Positions 63,629 to 64,000 of a DNA stretch of 64,000 bases are shown one piece after another. The notes beneath the pieces were generated by a model. That model saw nothing but the letters and a program-made list of their open reading frames with translations, did no database searches and was not told the DNA's origin. Both the position numbers and the translations under genes were made by a program. The stretch is taken from NCBI RefSeq assembly GCF_000003195.3, contig NC_012870.2, forward strand, positions 2,327,501 through 2,391,500, given 5' to 3'. Origin of the DNA: Sorghum bicolor. Lineage: Eukaryota; Streptophyta; Magnoliopsida; Poales; Poaceae. How positions within the stretch are numbered: the first letter of the stretch is position 1; every line of letters starts with the position of its first letter.

Positions 63629-63911
63629 GGAACAGCAGTCGCTGGGCCGCTAGGGGTGACTGGATGAGAGATGCCGCCGCGATGTTGACCTGTCGCAAGT
63701 TGCGTGCGGCGGCGTGCTGGTGAGAGAGAATAGGAAAGGAACGCAAGTGTCTTTTTAACTGAACCGAAGCCACGGCGGACAGGTCGGTCAGGCTCAGCCC
63801 GCTCGGGAGAGTGCGCCCTGCGACTCTATCCACTTCCCCCGGAGGCAAAAATCTCCCCTCCCCCCAAAATCCAAGGCGTGGTGGAATCCTAAACCCCCTC
63901 CGCGCGCGGCG
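63629..63911. promoter_or_regulatory. Short bidirectional promoter interval
   Basis: 283 bp between the start codon of the methyltransferase (63,628, minus) and the start of the next gene (63,912, plus). GC-rich, with no clear TATA box. Confidence 0.5.
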
Positions 63912-64000
63912 ATGGCGCTCGTGTCCACCGCCACCGTCGCGTCGTCGTCCTACCACTGCGACCTCCTCCTCTTCCCGGGGGGCAGGAGGAGGTGGCGCGG
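63912..64000 (+). CDS. N-terminus of an unidentified protein, cut by window end
   Basis: An open frame starts at 63,912 in the context GGCGATGGCG and runs to the window edge (29 codons): MALVSTATVASSSYHC, then DLLLFPGGRRRWR. Ser/Thr/Ala-rich then Arg-rich composition without acidic residues near the start fits a plastid transit peptide, but the product cannot be recognised from this much. Head-to-head arrangement with the methyltransferase gene supports a real gene start. Confidence 0.5.
   Translation, partial: MALVSTATVASSSYHCDLLLFPGGRRRWR

Overview
The window is nuclear DNA of a grass, most likely Sorghum or a close Andropogoneae relative. The genes carry spliceosomal introns, coding exons are very GC-rich at their 5' ends, and intergenic DNA is packed with short Tourist-like and Stowaway-like MITEs that are typical of sorghum. 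No prokaryotic, organellar or viral gene was seen. Gene models below were built by hand: splice sites were chosen so that reading phase is kept and the protein matches the family pattern.

Layout. 0-8 kb holds a GIL1/IRKI-type DUF641 gene (+), the plastid NusG-like factor pTAC13 (-) and TIM10 (+); the last two diverge from a shared 492-bp promoter interval. 8-13.8 kb is repeat-rich: a Sirevirus-like Copia LTR fragment in minus orientation, then two decayed pieces of a heavy-metal-associated isoprenylated protein (HIPP) gene. 14.1-18.8 kb is a ten-exon brassinosteroid-signalling kinase (BSK) gene (-). 19-32 kb is a gene-poor MITE field.

32-56.5 kb is the accessory core. Three group-H (UGT76 / maize BX8-BX9-like) UDP-glycosyltransferases lie at 32.9 (+), 38.4-39.9 (-) and 51.8 kb (+). 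Two divergent, intronless NAC-like transcription factor genes lie at 46.4 (+) and 54.8-56.1 kb (-). The NAC-like genes are arms of an inverted duplication of about 2.4 kb per arm that encloses the third UGT. The DNA upstream of the first UGT is directly duplicated at 35.3-38.0 kb, where it has lost its gene and faces the 3' end of the second UGT. Between these lies a gene for a 50-residue membrane protein (41.4-43.2 kb).

56.5-64 kb returns to conserved housekeeping genes: DPM1 (dolichol-phosphate mannose synthase, eight exons, -), a HEMK2/N6AMT1-type glutamine methyltransferase (-), and the first 29 codons of an unidentified gene that diverges from it at the window edge.

The most notable observations are the NAC-UGT-NAC inverted block with internally repeated NAC C-termini, GC-AG introns in TIM10 and in two of the three UGT copies (the third has GT), a hairpin transposon with a perfect 9-bp target duplication that dates after the NAC duplication, and a SINE-like sequence with a triplicated 119-bp unit lodged in a Stowaway-like element.
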